From assembly GCA_002341315.1 (NCBI GenBank), contig DDNV01000078.1, positions 1,338-18,950 on the forward strand: a stretch of DNA of 17,613 nucleotides, written 5' to 3'. The stretch is from Cellvibrionales bacterium UBA2511 (GTDB lineage: Bacteria; Pseudomonadota; Gammaproteobacteria; Pseudomonadales; Porticoccaceae). Positions within the stretch are counted from its first letter, which is position 1; every line of letters starts with the position of its first letter. Below are positions 1-8,770 of this stretch, one piece after another. Position numbers and translations under genes: made by a program. The notes under the pieces were generated by a model. It ran no database searches, was not told where the DNA came from, and was given only the letters and a program-made list of their open reading frames with translations.

Positions 1-240
1 GGCGAAACCATGATCGTGGTTATGGCAGCCGGTCTTGCGGCAAATCTCACCGCCAATCCCCTGCAGGCGGTGACCACTATTACGGTACAGATTGTCACCC
101 TGCTGACCGGGGATCAGGAATTTGACAGTGCCAAAACACTGGCGGCATTTGCCCTGGGTCTGATGCTGTTTATTACCACCCTGTTGATGAATGTGGTCGC
201 TCTGCACATCGTCAAGAAATACCGGGAACAGTACGAGTAG
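1..240 (+). CDS. pstC: Phosphate ABC transporter permease PstC, C-terminal end (partial)
   Basis: This is the 3' end of an inner-membrane permease subunit of the PstSCAB high-affinity phosphate importer. The frame is open from base 1 (GETMIVVMAAG...), so the ATG at 10 is an internal methionine and not a start. The GET-M segment matches the end of the EAA loop that contacts the PstB ATPase. It is followed by a hydrophobic helix (FALGLMLFITTLLMNVVALHIV) and a basic tail (KKYREQYE), the usual PstC ending. pstA begins 24 bases downstream, giving the canonical pstC-pstA-pstB order. The 5' part lies outside the window. The assignment rests on family resemblance plus the following genes. Confidence 0.9.
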   Translation, partial: GETMIVVMAAGLAANLTANPLQAVTTITVQIVTLLTGDQEFDSAKTLAAFALGLMLFITTLLMNVVALHIVKKYREQYE

Positions 241-264
241 GCTCGGCTGCAAGAGGATTAACGT

Positions 265-1533
265 ATGAGTGTAACCACCGAACAGGTTCGCAAAACGCTG
301 GCCCGACGCTATCGGGCAGAAAAACGCTTCAAGGCCTATGGTATCTGTGCCATCAGCATTGGCCTGCTGGCACTGTTGTTGTTGTTCACCGATATCATCG
401 GCAAGGGTTACCGGGCGTTTTACGAATATTCCGTCGCTCTGCAGATTACCTTTGACCCGGAAACCCTGGAAATAAATGATCCTCGCGATCTGGAACAGCT
501 TCAGTACGGCAACTACGAAGCTGTTGTTCGAGAGGCTCTTCTGGCGCGCTTTCCCGGCGTGGAAGACCGCCAGGACAGGCGCGCACTGGCTGCCTTGGTG
601 AGCACTGCCGCGGGCTATCGACTGCGCGACATGTTGGAAAACTCCCCGGAATTGCTCGGCCAGACCCATACACTGTGGTTTCAGCTCGATGATGATGCAG
701 ACATGTTTCTGAAGAGCAGTGAGGCAAAGCGCAAGACGGCTCGCCTCAGTGATCAGCAGCAGACCTGGATGTTGGCGCTGGAGCAGGGTAACGAAGTGCG
801 CGCAGGCTTCAATCACTCTCTGTTTACCCGGGGTGATTCCCGTGAACCGGAGCAGGCCGGTATCCTCGGGGCAATATTGGGCTCATTTTTTACCATGTTG
901 GTGACGTTGGCGCTGAGTTTCCCGATCGGTGTTGCGGCAGCCGTCTATCTGGAAGAGTTTGCCCCGAAGAATCGTTTCACTGATTTTATCGAAGTGAACA
1001 TCAACAATCTGGCTGCGGTGCCTTCCATCATCTTCGGTTTGCTGGGTCTGGCGGTATTTATCGGTCTGTTCGGCATGCCCCGCTCGGTGCCCTTGGTGGG
1101 CGGGTTGGTTCTGACGTTGATGACACTGCCCACCATCATTATTTCCAGCCGGGCAGCGATCAAGGCGGTTCCCCCCAGCATTCGCCAGGCGGCAATGGGT
1201 TTGGGTGCTTCAAAAATGCAGGTGGTGCTGCAATTTGTACTGCCACTGGCGCTGCCGGGGATGCTGACCGGTGGCATCATCGGTATGGCTCAGGCCCTGG
1301 GTGAAACCGCACCCTTGCTGATGATTGGCATGGTGGCGTTTATCGTGGAGTTGCCCACCGGTGCAATGGATGCCGCCACCGTATTGCCGGTTCAGGTATT
1401 TCTCTGGGCCAGCAGCCCGGAGCAATCGTTCGTCACCATGACCTCGGCCGCCATCATGGTGCTGATGACATTTCTGATCACTATGAACACCCTGGCGGTC
1501 GTCATGCGCAAACGCCTTGAACGCCGCTGGTAA
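265..1533 (+). CDS. pstA: Phosphate ABC transporter permease PstA, with a large periplasmic insertion
   Basis: This is the second permease subunit of the phosphate importer and pairs with PstC and PstB in the inner membrane. The start ATG has an AAGAGGA ribosome site about 8 bases upstream. One membrane helix lies near residues 22-46. A long hydrophilic stretch follows (about 50-195), then the core permease domain with several membrane helices. The EAA-type motif (AAMGLGASKMQVVLQFVLPL, then ALGETAPL) falls near residues 310-350. At 422 aa it is well over 100 residues longer than E. coli PstA (296 aa), and the extra length is the segment between the first helix and the core. Long PstA proteins occur in other marine gammaproteobacteria. 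pstB starts 15 bases after its stop, so the genes are probably cotranscribed. Confidence 0.93.
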   Translation: MSVTTEQVRKTLARRYRAEKRFKAYGICAISIGLLALLLLFTDIIGKGYRAFYEYSVALQITFDPETLEINDPRDLEQLQYGNYEAVVREALLARFPGVEDRQDRRALAALVSTAAGYRLRDMLENSPELLGQTHTLWFQLDDDADMFLKSSEAKRKTARLSDQQQTWMLALEQGNEVRAGFNHSLFTRGDSREPEQAGILGAILGSFFTMLVTLALSFPIGVAAAVYLEEFAPKNRFTDFIEVNINNLAAVPSIIFGLLGLAVFIGLFGMPRSVPLVGGLVLTLMTLPTIIISSRAAIKAVPPSIRQAAMGLGASKMQVVLQFVLPLALPGMLTGGIIGMAQALGETAPLLMIGMVAFIVELPTGAMDAATVLPVQVFLWASSPEQSFVTMTSAAIMVLMTFLITMNTLAVVMRKRLERRW

Positions 1534-1548
1534 CTGACAGGAAACAAC

Positions 1549-2439
1549 ATGGATATTGCAGAAAAAATGAATGTGTTTCAGGATGCTGTGCAAGTGGACC
1601 CCAGGGTCGTTGCACAAGAGCATATGATGACAGAAGAAAATTTGTACATTCCGGAAAAAACCGTTGGCGCACCCTTTGTGGATGATCCCAAGATGCGTAT
1701 GCGGGATGTGAATGTGTTTTATGATACGGACCAGGCTATCCACGGGGTCAGTCTGGATATCGGCAAAAACGAGGTGGTGGCACTGATTGGCCCCAGTGGC
1801 TGTGGCAAATCCACCTTTCTGCGCTGCATGAACCGGATGAACGATACCATTGATATTTGCCGGGTGGAGGGTAGCCTGCATCTGGAAAATCAGGATATCT
1901 ATGACCCGAAGCTGGATGTGGTGGAACTGCGCGCCCGGGTGGGGATGGTCTTTCAGAAGCCCAATCCTTTCCCCAAGTCGATTTATGACAACGTCGCCTA
2001 CGGTCCGCGTATCCACGGTCTCGCCAATCGCAAAACCGATCTGGACGAAATTGTGGAAAACAGCTTGCGCAAGGCGGGGTTGTGGGACGAGGTGAAGGAT
2101 CGCCTGGATTCTCCCGGGACCGGGCTTTCCGGTGGGCAGCAGCAGCGGTTGTGTATCGCCAGGACCATTGCCGTCAGCCCGGAAGTGGTATTGATGGATG
2201 AGCCCTGCTCGGCCCTCGACCCGATTGCCACCGCCAAGATCGAAGAGCTGATCAGGGAGTTGAGCGAATCCTACACGATTGCCATTGTGACTCACTCGAT
2301 GCAGCAGGCCGCCCGGGTTTCCCAGCGCACCGCCTATTTCCACCTTGGCTGGCTGGTTGAAATGAATGACACAGACACGGTCTTCACCAAGCCGCAACAC
2401 GAGCTGACGGAATCCTACATTACCGGCCGCTTTGGCTAG
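1549..2439 (+). CDS. pstB: Phosphate ABC transporter ATP-binding protein PstB
   Basis: This is the cytoplasmic ATPase that powers phosphate import through PstA/PstC. All ABC signatures are present: Walker [10 protein letters not shown] (residues 81-89), Q-loop around VFQKPNPFP (135-143), signature LSGGQQQR (194-201), Walker B VVLMDEP (214-220), D-loop SALD (222-225) and switch His250. It is 296 aa, with an N-terminal extension of roughly 40 residues compared with E. coli PstB (257 aa). The extension could be real, or translation could begin at a later methionine, for example Met26, Met27 or Met49. The TAG stop overlaps the first base of the terminal repeat of the inserted element at 2439-2704, so the insertion lies at the very end of the gene without damaging it. 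Confidence 0.96.
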   Translation: MDIAEKMNVFQDAVQVDPRVVAQEHMMTEENLYIPEKTVGAPFVDDPKMRMRDVNVFYDTDQAIHGVSLDIGKNEVVALIGPSGCGKSTFLRCMNRMNDTIDICRVEGSLHLENQDIYDPKLDVVELRARVGMVFQKPNPFPKSIYDNVAYGPRIHGLANRKTDLDEIVENSLRKAGLWDEVKDRLDSPGTGLSGGQQQRLCIARTIAVSPEVVLMDEPCSALDPIATAKIEELIRELSESYTIAIVTHSMQQAARVSQRTAYFHLGWLVEMNDTDTVFTKPQHELTESYITGRFG

Positions 2440-2704
2440 GGCCTGTTCACACCCATTGCATTATCGCTGCTGGAGGCCATTTTTTTGTCCAGCAAGGCAG
2501 CAGGAGAAAAGTATAGTGGTTCTATATGAGCGAGTGATAACGACGCTGGGCGAAAAAATGACCCCAGCCCTTCGGGTTGCGGCAAAAAAAGCGCCACTCT
2601 ATGTTGTGGCTCGCTACTTTGGCACCACCAAAGTACGTTCACCACGCCGTGATTGGCACTGTTTTAACCACAACAGCGGCAATGCAATGGGTGTGAACAG
2701 GCCC
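2439..2704. mobile_element. MITE-like non-autonomous element between pstB and phoU
   Basis: A 266-bp stretch is bounded by perfect 24-bp inverted terminal repeats. The left arm at 2439-2462 begins GGGCCTGTTCACACCC, and the right arm at 2681-2704 ends GGGTGTGAACAGGCCC. A weaker match continues inward for about a dozen bases (CGCTGCTGG against CAACAGCGG). No transposase is encoded and the open frames inside look non-coding. The interior has a small perfect hairpin (ACTTTGG/CCAAAGT, 2616-2634). No clear target-site duplication is seen; a TA on the left (2437-2438) and TTA on the right are only suggestive. The structure fits a miniature inverted-repeat element mobilised in trans. The family is not identified. 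Confidence 0.75.
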
Positions 2705-2718
2705 TTAAGGAGCTGAGG

Positions 2719-3408
2719 ATGGACAACTTGAATCTCGACCAACATATTTCCAGACAGTTTAATGACGACCTGGAAGAAATCAGAACCAGCATGCTGGAAA
2801 TGGGCGGCCTGGTGGAAAGGCAGGTCGCCGATGCGATTCGCGCCCTGGAGGATGCCGACAGCACGCTGGCGGATAAGGTCATGGAGGTGGAATCCAGAAT
2901 AGATTCCATGGAGATGGATATCGATGACACCTGCACCACACTGATTGCACGGCGTCAGCCGGCGGCCAGTGATCTGCGTATGGTACTCGCCGTGTCCAAG
3001 ACGCTCCGGGATCTGGAGAGGATCGGTGACGAAGCCAACAAAATTGCCAAAATGGCGATTCTGCTTTCCGAACAGGGCAGTGCGCCCCGGGGCTATACCG
3101 AGGTCCGCCATATAGGCAATTGCGTACGCAAGATGCTCAACGACGCACTGGATGCCTTTTCACGCTTTGATGCAGAATCCGCTATCGCCACCATGAAAGA
3201 AGACCGTCAGGTGGATATGGACTACAAGTCTGCCCTGCGTGAAATGATCACCTACATGATGGAAGACCCCCGCAGTATTTCACGCTCCATGAATATTCTC
3301 TGGACACTGCGTTCCCTGGAGCGCATTGGTGACCATGCCAAGAATATCTGTGAGCATATTGTCTATCTGGTTCAGGGCCGGGATATCCGGCATCGCGACC
3401 CCGATTGA
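2719..3408 (+). CDS. phoU: Phosphate-specific transport system accessory protein PhoU
   Basis: PhoU is a cytoplasmic metal-binding helical protein that links the Pst transporter to the PhoR/PhoB two-component system and restrains Pho signalling when phosphate is plentiful. The 229-aa product has the usual length and two tandem PhoU three-helix repeats. Each carries the expected acidic helix motif (for example DLRMVLAVSKTLRDLERIGDEANKIA, then its second copy ending SLERIGDHAKNICEHIVYLV). The start has a good AAGGAG site at 2707-2712. It normally follows pstB directly; here the MITE-like element separates the two genes by 279 bases. phoU may therefore depend on read-through or on a promoter within the element. 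A strong terminator follows. Confidence 0.96.
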   Translation: MDNLNLDQHISRQFNDDLEEIRTSMLEMGGLVERQVADAIRALEDADSTLADKVMEVESRIDSMEMDIDDTCTTLIARRQPAASDLRMVLAVSKTLRDLERIGDEANKIAKMAILLSEQGSAPRGYTEVRHIGNCVRKMLNDALDAFSRFDAESAIATMKEDRQVDMDYKSALREMITYMMEDPRSISRSMNILWTLRSLERIGDHAKNICEHIVYLVQGRDIRHRDPD

Positions 3409-3439
3409 ATCACCGTAGCGACACGGCCAGACTCACTTT

Positions 3440-3469
3440 AAAAAACCGGACTAAAAATCCGGTTTTTTT
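3440..3469 (+). terminator. Rho-independent terminator after phoU
   Basis: An 11-bp stem, AAAAAACCGGA pairing with TCCGGTTTTTT around a 7-base loop, is followed by a run of T. It lies 31 bases after the phoU stop and ends the pst-phoU transcript. The A-tract on the left could also serve as a T-tract for transcripts from the other strand. Confidence 0.92.
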
Positions 3470-3524
3470 GTGTGGCCACTGACCGTACACTTGTCTGCTG
3501 AAATAGCCCTGCGGAGTAGGTTCA

Positions 3525-4181
3525 GTGAAAGAACTGTTCGAGAAAAATGTTGCCTGGGCCGCGGCCCAGAAAGAGAAAGACCCCACCTTTTTTGAACGGC
3601 TTTTAAAACAGCAAACGCCGGAGTATTTGTGGATTGGCTGTTCCGACAGCCGGGTGCCGGCCAATGAGATAGTCGGCCTGATGCCCGGTGAATTATTTGT
3701 CCACAGAAATGTGGCCAATATGGTGGTGCACAGCGATCTCAACTGTCTTTCTGTGATGCAGTTCGCAGTCGAATATCTCAAGGTCAAGCATGTGATAGTA
3801 ACTGGTCACTATGGCTGTGGCGGCGTTAAAGCAGCCGTGATGAAGCAAAATCTGGGATTGATCGACCATTGGCTGCTGAATGTTCAGGATGTGCAGTATA
3901 TCCATCAGACCTACCTTACCGATGATGCCGATAAAGACCGGGTAATCGATCAGGTTTGTGAGTTGAACGTCATTGAGCAGGTGGTCAATGTCTGTAAAAC
4001 CAATATCATCCGGGATGCCTGGACCCGCGGTCAGCCGCTGACCGTGCACGGCTGGATTTACGGTATCGCCGATGGTTTGCTGCGCGATCTGAACATGAAC
4101 ATCAGTTGTCGTGAAGAAATGCGCAACATCTATCACGCGGCTGTCGAAGGCATCAAACAACGCTATGCCGAACCCTCCTGA
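3525..4181 (+). CDS. can: Beta-class carbonic anhydrase (Can type)
   Basis: This is a zinc enzyme interconverting CO2 and bicarbonate in the cytoplasm, supplying bicarbonate to carboxylases. The 218-aa product is closely similar in pattern to E. coli Can. Zinc ligands Cys39, His95 and Cys98 (HYGCGG) are present, as is the Asp41-Arg43 dyad in IGCSDSRVP. Further family blocks are GELFVHRNVAN (55-65), DLNCLSV, CELNVIEQV and HGWIYGIADGLLRDL. Translation most likely begins at the GTG at 3525, since the protein aligns with the family from its first residues; the ribosome site (GGAG, about 10 bases upstream) is modest. It lies after the phoU terminator and 24 bases before the crotonase gene, so those two may share a transcript. 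Confidence 0.95.
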   Translation: MKELFEKNVAWAAAQKEKDPTFFERLLKQQTPEYLWIGCSDSRVPANEIVGLMPGELFVHRNVANMVVHSDLNCLSVMQFAVEYLKVKHVIVTGHYGCGGVKAAVMKQNLGLIDHWLLNVQDVQYIHQTYLTDDADKDRVIDQVCELNVIEQVVNVCKTNIIRDAWTRGQPLTVHGWIYGIADGLLRDLNMNISCREEMRNIYHAAVEGIKQRYAEPS

Positions 4182-4205
4182 TCCCGAATACAAGAGCCCG
4201 AAACT

Positions 4206-4973
4206 ATGAGCAATTTGGACGCCCCGGTTGTGCTATCCATGGAAGGAGCGGTAGCTCACATCCTTCTCAATAACCCAGCCAAACACAATTCACTGACTGC
4301 CGCTGGCATTGATCTGTTTATCGACTGTCTGAATCAGGTGGACGCCAACCGGGATATCCGGGTCCTGGTGATTACCGGTCAGGGGGAGAAAACCTTTTGT
4401 GCCGGTGCATCGCTGGAAGAGATGACCTCAGGTGATATGACCGGTGAAAAATTTGAGACGCTCACCGATCGCCTTACAGCCATGCCCATGCCGGTCATCT
4501 GTGCCCTCAATGGCAGTGTCTACGGGGGTGGCTCGGAAATTGCCCTGTGCTGTGATTTCCGGATAGGTGTTTACGGTATGCGGCTCAAGGTGCCTGCCGC
4601 GGAAATCGGTCTCTGCTATCCACCGAACGGCATTCGCCGCTATGTGAAGCGTCTGGGTGTCACCACGGCCAAACGGATTCTGGTTGCGGCGGAAGTGCTG
4701 GATGCAGAAATGCTGTTGCGGGCCGGTTACCTGACGCATCTGGTGCTTCAGGATGAGCTTGAGGTGGAAACCTCGAAACTGGTTGACACATTGACCCCCC
4801 TATCACCGACCACGGTAGCGGCCATGAAACAGCTCTGTGATCAGATGGGGGACGGCAATCTTGATCTCGCCAGAGTCCTGGCTGTCACCTCGCACTGTCA
4901 CCGCTCCGGGGATCTGAAAGAGGGGCTGGCAGCGCGACGGGAAAAGCGCCAACCGAATTTTGCCCGCCGCTAA
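4206..4973 (+). CDS. Enoyl-CoA hydratase/isomerase (crotonase) family protein
   Basis: This is a crotonase-fold protein, predicted to act on a CoA thioester. At 255 aa it has the normal family length. The oxyanion-hole segments are visible: CAGASLEEM (residues 65-73) and the glycine-rich NGSVYGGGSEIALCCDFRI (102-120). The position that usually carries the first catalytic glutamate (P-E in hydratases) reads VPAAEIGL, so that residue is Ala131 with a Glu two residues later. This resembles a crotonase subgroup with P-A-A and argues against a classical hydratase. The exact substrate cannot be told. Its stop overlaps the convergent putA stop by 4 bases (4970-4973). Confidence 0.88.
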   Translation: MSNLDAPVVLSMEGAVAHILLNNPAKHNSLTAAGIDLFIDCLNQVDANRDIRVLVITGQGEKTFCAGASLEEMTSGDMTGEKFETLTDRLTAMPMPVICALNGSVYGGGSEIALCCDFRIGVYGMRLKVPAAEIGLCYPPNGIRRYVKRLGVTTAKRILVAAEVLDAEMLLRAGYLTHLVLQDELEVETSKLVDTLTPLSPTTVAAMKQLCDQMGDGNLDLARVLAVTSHCHRSGDLKEGLAARREKRQPNFARR

Positions 4974-7900
4974 TCATCCGGCAGCGAAAACAATGCCGTA
5001 TTGCCACCGCGGGCAGTGGTATTTTCCGTGCGGGTTTTCTCGGTCGCAAAGGCCATCAGGTAATGGGGGCCTCCGGCCTTCGGACCCGTGCCGGAGAGTC
5101 CGCAACCGCCAAAGGGATTGCTGCCCACCACAGCGCCCACCATGTTGCGGTTGATATAGGTATTGCCTACCCGGGTATGGCTGAACACATAATCGGCAAA
5201 CCGTTTCAGGCGGCTTTGAATCCCCAGTGTCAGACCAAAGCTACTGTCGTTGATTTGCGCCAGTACCTGGTCAATATCTGCGGCGCGATAGCGGATCACA
5301 TGGAGGATCGGTCCAAACACTTCTTCCGGCAGTTGCGCCAGTGAGTCGATCTCGACAATATGCGGCGCCACAAAATACCCTCGCGAGGGTATTTGCTCCG
5401 CTGTCAGACTTCCCAGTAAGGTGCCTTCCCGGCTTATCCGCTCGATATGGGCCATCAGCGTATCCCTGGCGCGCCCGTCAATCACCGGGCCTATATCGGT
5501 AGCCAGGCTGGCGGGATTGCCAACTTTCAGGGTTTGCAGTGCGCCGGTAAGCGTCGTCAGCAGGTCATCGGCAATATCGTCCTGAATGAACAGCACTCGC
5601 AGTGCCGAGCAACGTTGCCCGGCACTGAGGAAAGCCGAATAAATCACATCGTCCACCACCTGTTCCGGCAGGGCGGTGGAATCCACCAGCATGACATTCT
5701 GGCCACCGGTCTCCGCGATCAGTGGCACAATGGCACCGGGGCGACAGGCCAGTTGGCGCTGGATGGTTTTGGCCGTAGCGGTGGAGCCGGTAAAGGCAAC
5801 GCCGGCAATCCGTGGGTCCGGCAGCAACCGTTCGCCCAGTTTCGCGCCCTCGCCGGGCAGGAGGTGCAACACATCGACTGGCACACCGGCCCGATGGAAC
5901 AGTTCTGTGGCTTTGGCTGCCACCAGCGGTGTCTGCAGGGCGGGTTTGGCGATCACCGCATTGCCTGCCACCAATGCCGCTGCGGTCTGCCCGGTAAAAA
6001 TCGCCAGCGGGAAATTCCACGGACTGATGCAGAGAAACACGCCCCGGCCTTCGAGACAGAGCTGGTTGCTCTCTCCGGTGGGGCCGGGCAGATCGATACC
6101 CCCGGAAAACCGGTAGCGGGCCTGCAGGGCGTAATAGTGGCAGAAGTCGATTGCTTCCCGGACCTCGGCCAGCGCATCGGCAATTGTGCGCCCCGCCTCC
6201 TGCACAATCAGCTTCAACAGCGCCAGCTGATGTTCTGCCAGCAGCTCGGCCATCCGTTCCAGTATGTCAGCGCGTGCGGCACCGCCGCGCTGGTTCCATT
6301 CCCACTGTGCTGCGGCCGCCTGTTGCAGGGCTTTGGCCACATCCTCATCGTTGGCCATCGTGCAGTGGCCCACCACCGTTATGCCATCGGCGGGGGACAG
6401 GACCGGTTGCGGGTCCCGCTGTATCCATTCCCCGCCCACCACGGGTCCAGCCTGGACAGGGACGGGTGTCTCGTTGAGTGCGGCAACCAGTGGTTCACTG
6501 ATCAGTGGATTGTTCAGGTCCAAACCGGCCGCCCCGGCACGCTCTTCACCGGCGGCGCGGTAGATATCCACCGGTAATGGAATCAGTCGGTGGCGATGGG
6601 GCGTCACCGAGCGAATCTGGGGTAGCAGGGGGCCCACCAGACAGTCCACCGACATCTGCTCATCCAGCAGGTGGTTTAAAAAGGAGCTGTTGGCGCCGTT
6701 TTCCAGTAAACGCCTCACCAGATAGGGCAGCAGCTCGCGGTGTTCGCCCACCGGCGCGTAAACCCTTATCGGTGGCAACTCAGCTGGCTGCCGTTGCCAT
6801 TGCCCATAGAGCACCTCACCCATACCGTGAAGCCGCTGGAATTCATAGGGGACATCGCCGGCCAGCTGCTGAATGGCGGTGATAGTCTGGGCGTTGTGGG
6901 TAGCGAATTGCGGATAGAGGGCTTCAGGTGCCGAGAGCAACAGTTGTGCGCAGTGCAGGTAACAGAGGTCAGTATGAACCTTGCGGGTAAACACCGGGTA
7001 GTCGGTCAGTCCCTGCTGTTGGGCGAGTTTGATCTCCGTATCCCAATAGGCGCCTTTCACCAGCCTGACCATGAATTGGTGCCGGGTTTCTCCGGCCAGT
7101 TTGATCAACCAGGGAATCACGGCCGGGGCACGTTTCTGGTAAGCCTGTAGCACAAAGCCGAGGCCATCCCAGTCAGACAACGCCGGGTCGCGGGCCAGTG
7201 CTTCAAAAATATCGAGGGACAGCTCGAGTCTGGCGGCTTCCTCGGCATCAATGCTCAGGCCGATACGGTGACTTCGGGCAGCCATGGCCAGCTCTCGGAT
7301 GCGCGGTAGCAGTTCGCCCATCACCAGATCCCGTTGACTGAATTGATAGCGGGGGTGCAGGGCGGACAGTTTCACCGAAATGCCATCCGAGGTGCGGGGT
7401 GAGGTACGGGGTGTAGTCGCGTTCCGGCTGGCCTTGCCGATGGTTTCAATGGCGGATGCATAGGCCTCGAAATAACGATGGGCATCCGCTTCCGTGCGGG
7501 CACCTTCACCCAGCATATCAAAGGAAAACCGGGTATTCGGCAGGGCTTCGTCGTGGCCTCGGGCGATGGCTTCGGGCAGGCTCTGGCCCAGCACATAGTG
7601 GCTGCCCATCATCTTCATCGCCCGCAGCATGGCCCGTCTTACCACCGGTTCGCTAAGTCGGCTCACCAGTTGTTTCATCCAGCGGCTGGTATCTGCGGTG
7701 ATCGCTTCAGTCAGGGGCAGTATCGCACCCGTCAGCATCAGACCCCACACCGAGGCATTCACGAACAGGGAGTCCGAGTGCCCACGATGATTGGCCCAGT
7801 TGCCGTCGCGAATTTTTTCTGCGATCAGTTTATCGGCGGTGGCCTCATCCGGCACCCGCAACAGTGCCTCTGCCAGACACATCAGCGCAACGCCTTCGCG

Positions 7901-8113
7901 ATTGGACAGGCCGAATTCCTGTAAAAAGGCATCCAGCAGGTATTTGCCCTCGGTTGCCTCACGGCAACTCTCCACCAATTGGTGGGCCTGGATAAGCGAT
8001 TGCTGTTGCTGCGTCTCACTGAGGGGGAAGGCCGCCAGTAATTGCTCGACACAAGCGTGCTCGTCGGCATCGGTGGCACGCTGAATCCGGGTTCTGAGAT
8101 CGGTCAATGTCAT
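4970..8113 (-). CDS. putA: Bifunctional proline dehydrogenase / delta-1-pyrroline-5-carboxylate dehydrogenase
   Basis: This enzyme oxidises proline to glutamate in two steps, an FAD proline dehydrogenase followed by an NAD aldehyde dehydrogenase. The PRODH barrel fills roughly residues 130-480 (blocks LSIDAEEAARLE, VRLVKGAYWD, YAPVGEHRELLPYLVRRL). The aldehyde dehydrogenase half covers roughly 520-1030, with general base Glu801 (AETGGQNVML) and nucleophile Cys835 (SAGQRCSAL), at the spacing expected for the family. At 1047 aa it lacks the N-terminal ribbon-helix-helix DNA-binding domain of the E. coli 1320-aa PutA. It should therefore be an enzyme only, not its own repressor. The Lrp-type gene just upstream on the same strand is the natural candidate regulator. 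The ATG at 8113 has only a weak ribosome site. Confidence 0.96.
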   Translation of the reverse strand: MTLTDLRTRIQRATDADEHACVEQLLAAFPLSETQQQQSLIQAHQLVESCREATEGKYLLDAFLQEFGLSNREGVALMCLAEALLRVPDEATADKLIAEKIRDGNWANHRGHSDSLFVNASVWGLMLTGAILPLTEAITADTSRWMKQLVSRLSEPVVRRAMLRAMKMMGSHYVLGQSLPEAIARGHDEALPNTRFSFDMLGEGARTEADAHRYFEAYASAIETIGKASRNATTPRTSPRTSDGISVKLSALHPRYQFSQRDLVMGELLPRIRELAMAARSHRIGLSIDAEEAARLELSLDIFEALARDPALSDWDGLGFVLQAYQKRAPAVIPWLIKLAGETRHQFMVRLVKGAYWDTEIKLAQQQGLTDYPVFTRKVHTDLCYLHCAQLLLSAPEALYPQFATHNAQTITAIQQLAGDVPYEFQRLHGMGEVLYGQWQRQPAELPPIRVYAPVGEHRELLPYLVRRLLENGANSSFLNHLLDEQMSVDCLVGPLLPQIRSVTPHRHRLIPLPVDIYRAAGEERAGAAGLDLNNPLISEPLVAALNETPVPVQAGPVVGGEWIQRDPQPVLSPADGITVVGHCTMANDEDVAKALQQAAAAQWEWNQRGGAARADILERMAELLAEHQLALLKLIVQEAGRTIADALAEVREAIDFCHYYALQARYRFSGGIDLPGPTGESNQLCLEGRGVFLCISPWNFPLAIFTGQTAAALVAGNAVIAKPALQTPLVAAKATELFHRAGVPVDVLHLLPGEGAKLGERLLPDPRIAGVAFTGSTATAKTIQRQLACRPGAIVPLIAETGGQNVMLVDSTALPEQVVDDVIYSAFLSAGQRCSALRVLFIQDDIADDLLTTLTGALQTLKVGNPASLATDIGPVIDGRARDTLMAHIERISREGTLLGSLTAEQIPSRGYFVAPHIVEIDSLAQLPEEVFGPILHVIRYRAADIDQVLAQINDSSFGLTLGIQSRLKRFADYVFSHTRVGNTYINRNMVGAVVGSNPFGGCGLSGTGPKAGGPHYLMAFATEKTRTENTTARGGNTALFSLPDD
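5373..5394. repeat. Perfect 22-bp palindrome inside putA
   Basis: The 11-base half AAATACCCTCG is followed at once by its exact reverse complement CGAGGGTATTT. It lies within coding sequence for EQIPSRGYFV in the aldehyde dehydrogenase domain. It may be chance or a protein-binding site; nothing else supports a function. Confidence 0.6.
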
Positions 8114-8308
8114 GGCTATTCTGCTTGAACGATAACCGCTGGGTTGAGTAGGGGCGCTTGGGCTAAGTATGGACGCTGATCTGGCAATTTTCGAATAGCA
8201 AAGCTGGTGATTACCCCGGCTATTCTGCCGTTGCTGTAGTCCGTCGCTGTGTCTGCCCTGGTTATCGATGAAGCATAAGCCGGAGCAATCTCAACGCGTG
8301 TTGGACGC

Positions 8309-8770
8309 TCATACTGGCAACGTTGCCGTATTCTGCGGTGATTTCAAAACAAAGGACGATTGCACCCCGGATACCCCCTCGATACGGGTAATTTTATTCA
8401 GCAAAAACTGCTGGTAGCCGTCCATATCCTCCACCACCACCTTGAGCAGGTAGTCTGCCGCCTGCCCGGTGATCAGATGGCACTCCAGCACTTCCGGGAA
8501 GTTGGCAACTGCCGATTCGAACCCTTCGAAACGTTCGGGGATATGCTTGTCCATGCTGATCTGGATAAAGGCCATCAGGTTTAATCCCAGCCGCCGGGCG
8601 TTCAGCCGGGCGGTATAGCCATCGATAACCCCTTCCTCTTCCAGACGCCGCACCCGGCGCAGGCAGGGAGATGGTGAGAGGTTCACATTTTCGGCCAGAT
8701 CCTGGTTGGAGATGCGCCCTTCCTGTTGCAGCTTTCTCAGAATTGCCCGATCGTAGGCGTCTAGTTTCAT
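8309..8770 (-). CDS. Lrp/AsnC family transcriptional regulator, probable regulator of putA
   Basis: This is a leucine-responsive-protein family DNA-binding regulator. The N-terminal helix-turn-helix spans about residues 4-60 (AILRKLQQEGRISNQDLAENVNLSPSPCLRRVRRLEEEGVIDGY). The C-terminal RAM/AsnC ligand-binding domain covers about 65-145 (ECHLITGQAADYLLKVVVEDMDGY). I place the start at the ATG at 8770 (153 aa). An in-frame TTG at 8782 would add four residues but has no ribosome site. It is on the same strand as putA, 195 bases upstream. Lrp-type activators next to putA (PutR in alphaproteobacteria) respond to proline, so proline-responsive control of putA is the best inference. leuA, divergent from it, is also a plausible target. 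Confidence 0.9.
   Translation of the reverse strand: MKLDAYDRAILRKLQQEGRISNQDLAENVNLSPSPCLRRVRRLEEEGVIDGYTARLNARRLGLNLMAFIQISMDKHIPERFEGFESAVANFPEVLECHLITGQAADYLLKVVVEDMDGYQQFLLNKITRIEGVSGVQSSFVLKSPQNTATLPV

Noticed and set aside
2432..2716. 94-aa open frame across the pstB-phoU gap
   Set aside because: It spans the inverted-repeat element, has no family resemblance or good ribosome site, and includes the terminal repeats; a chance frame.
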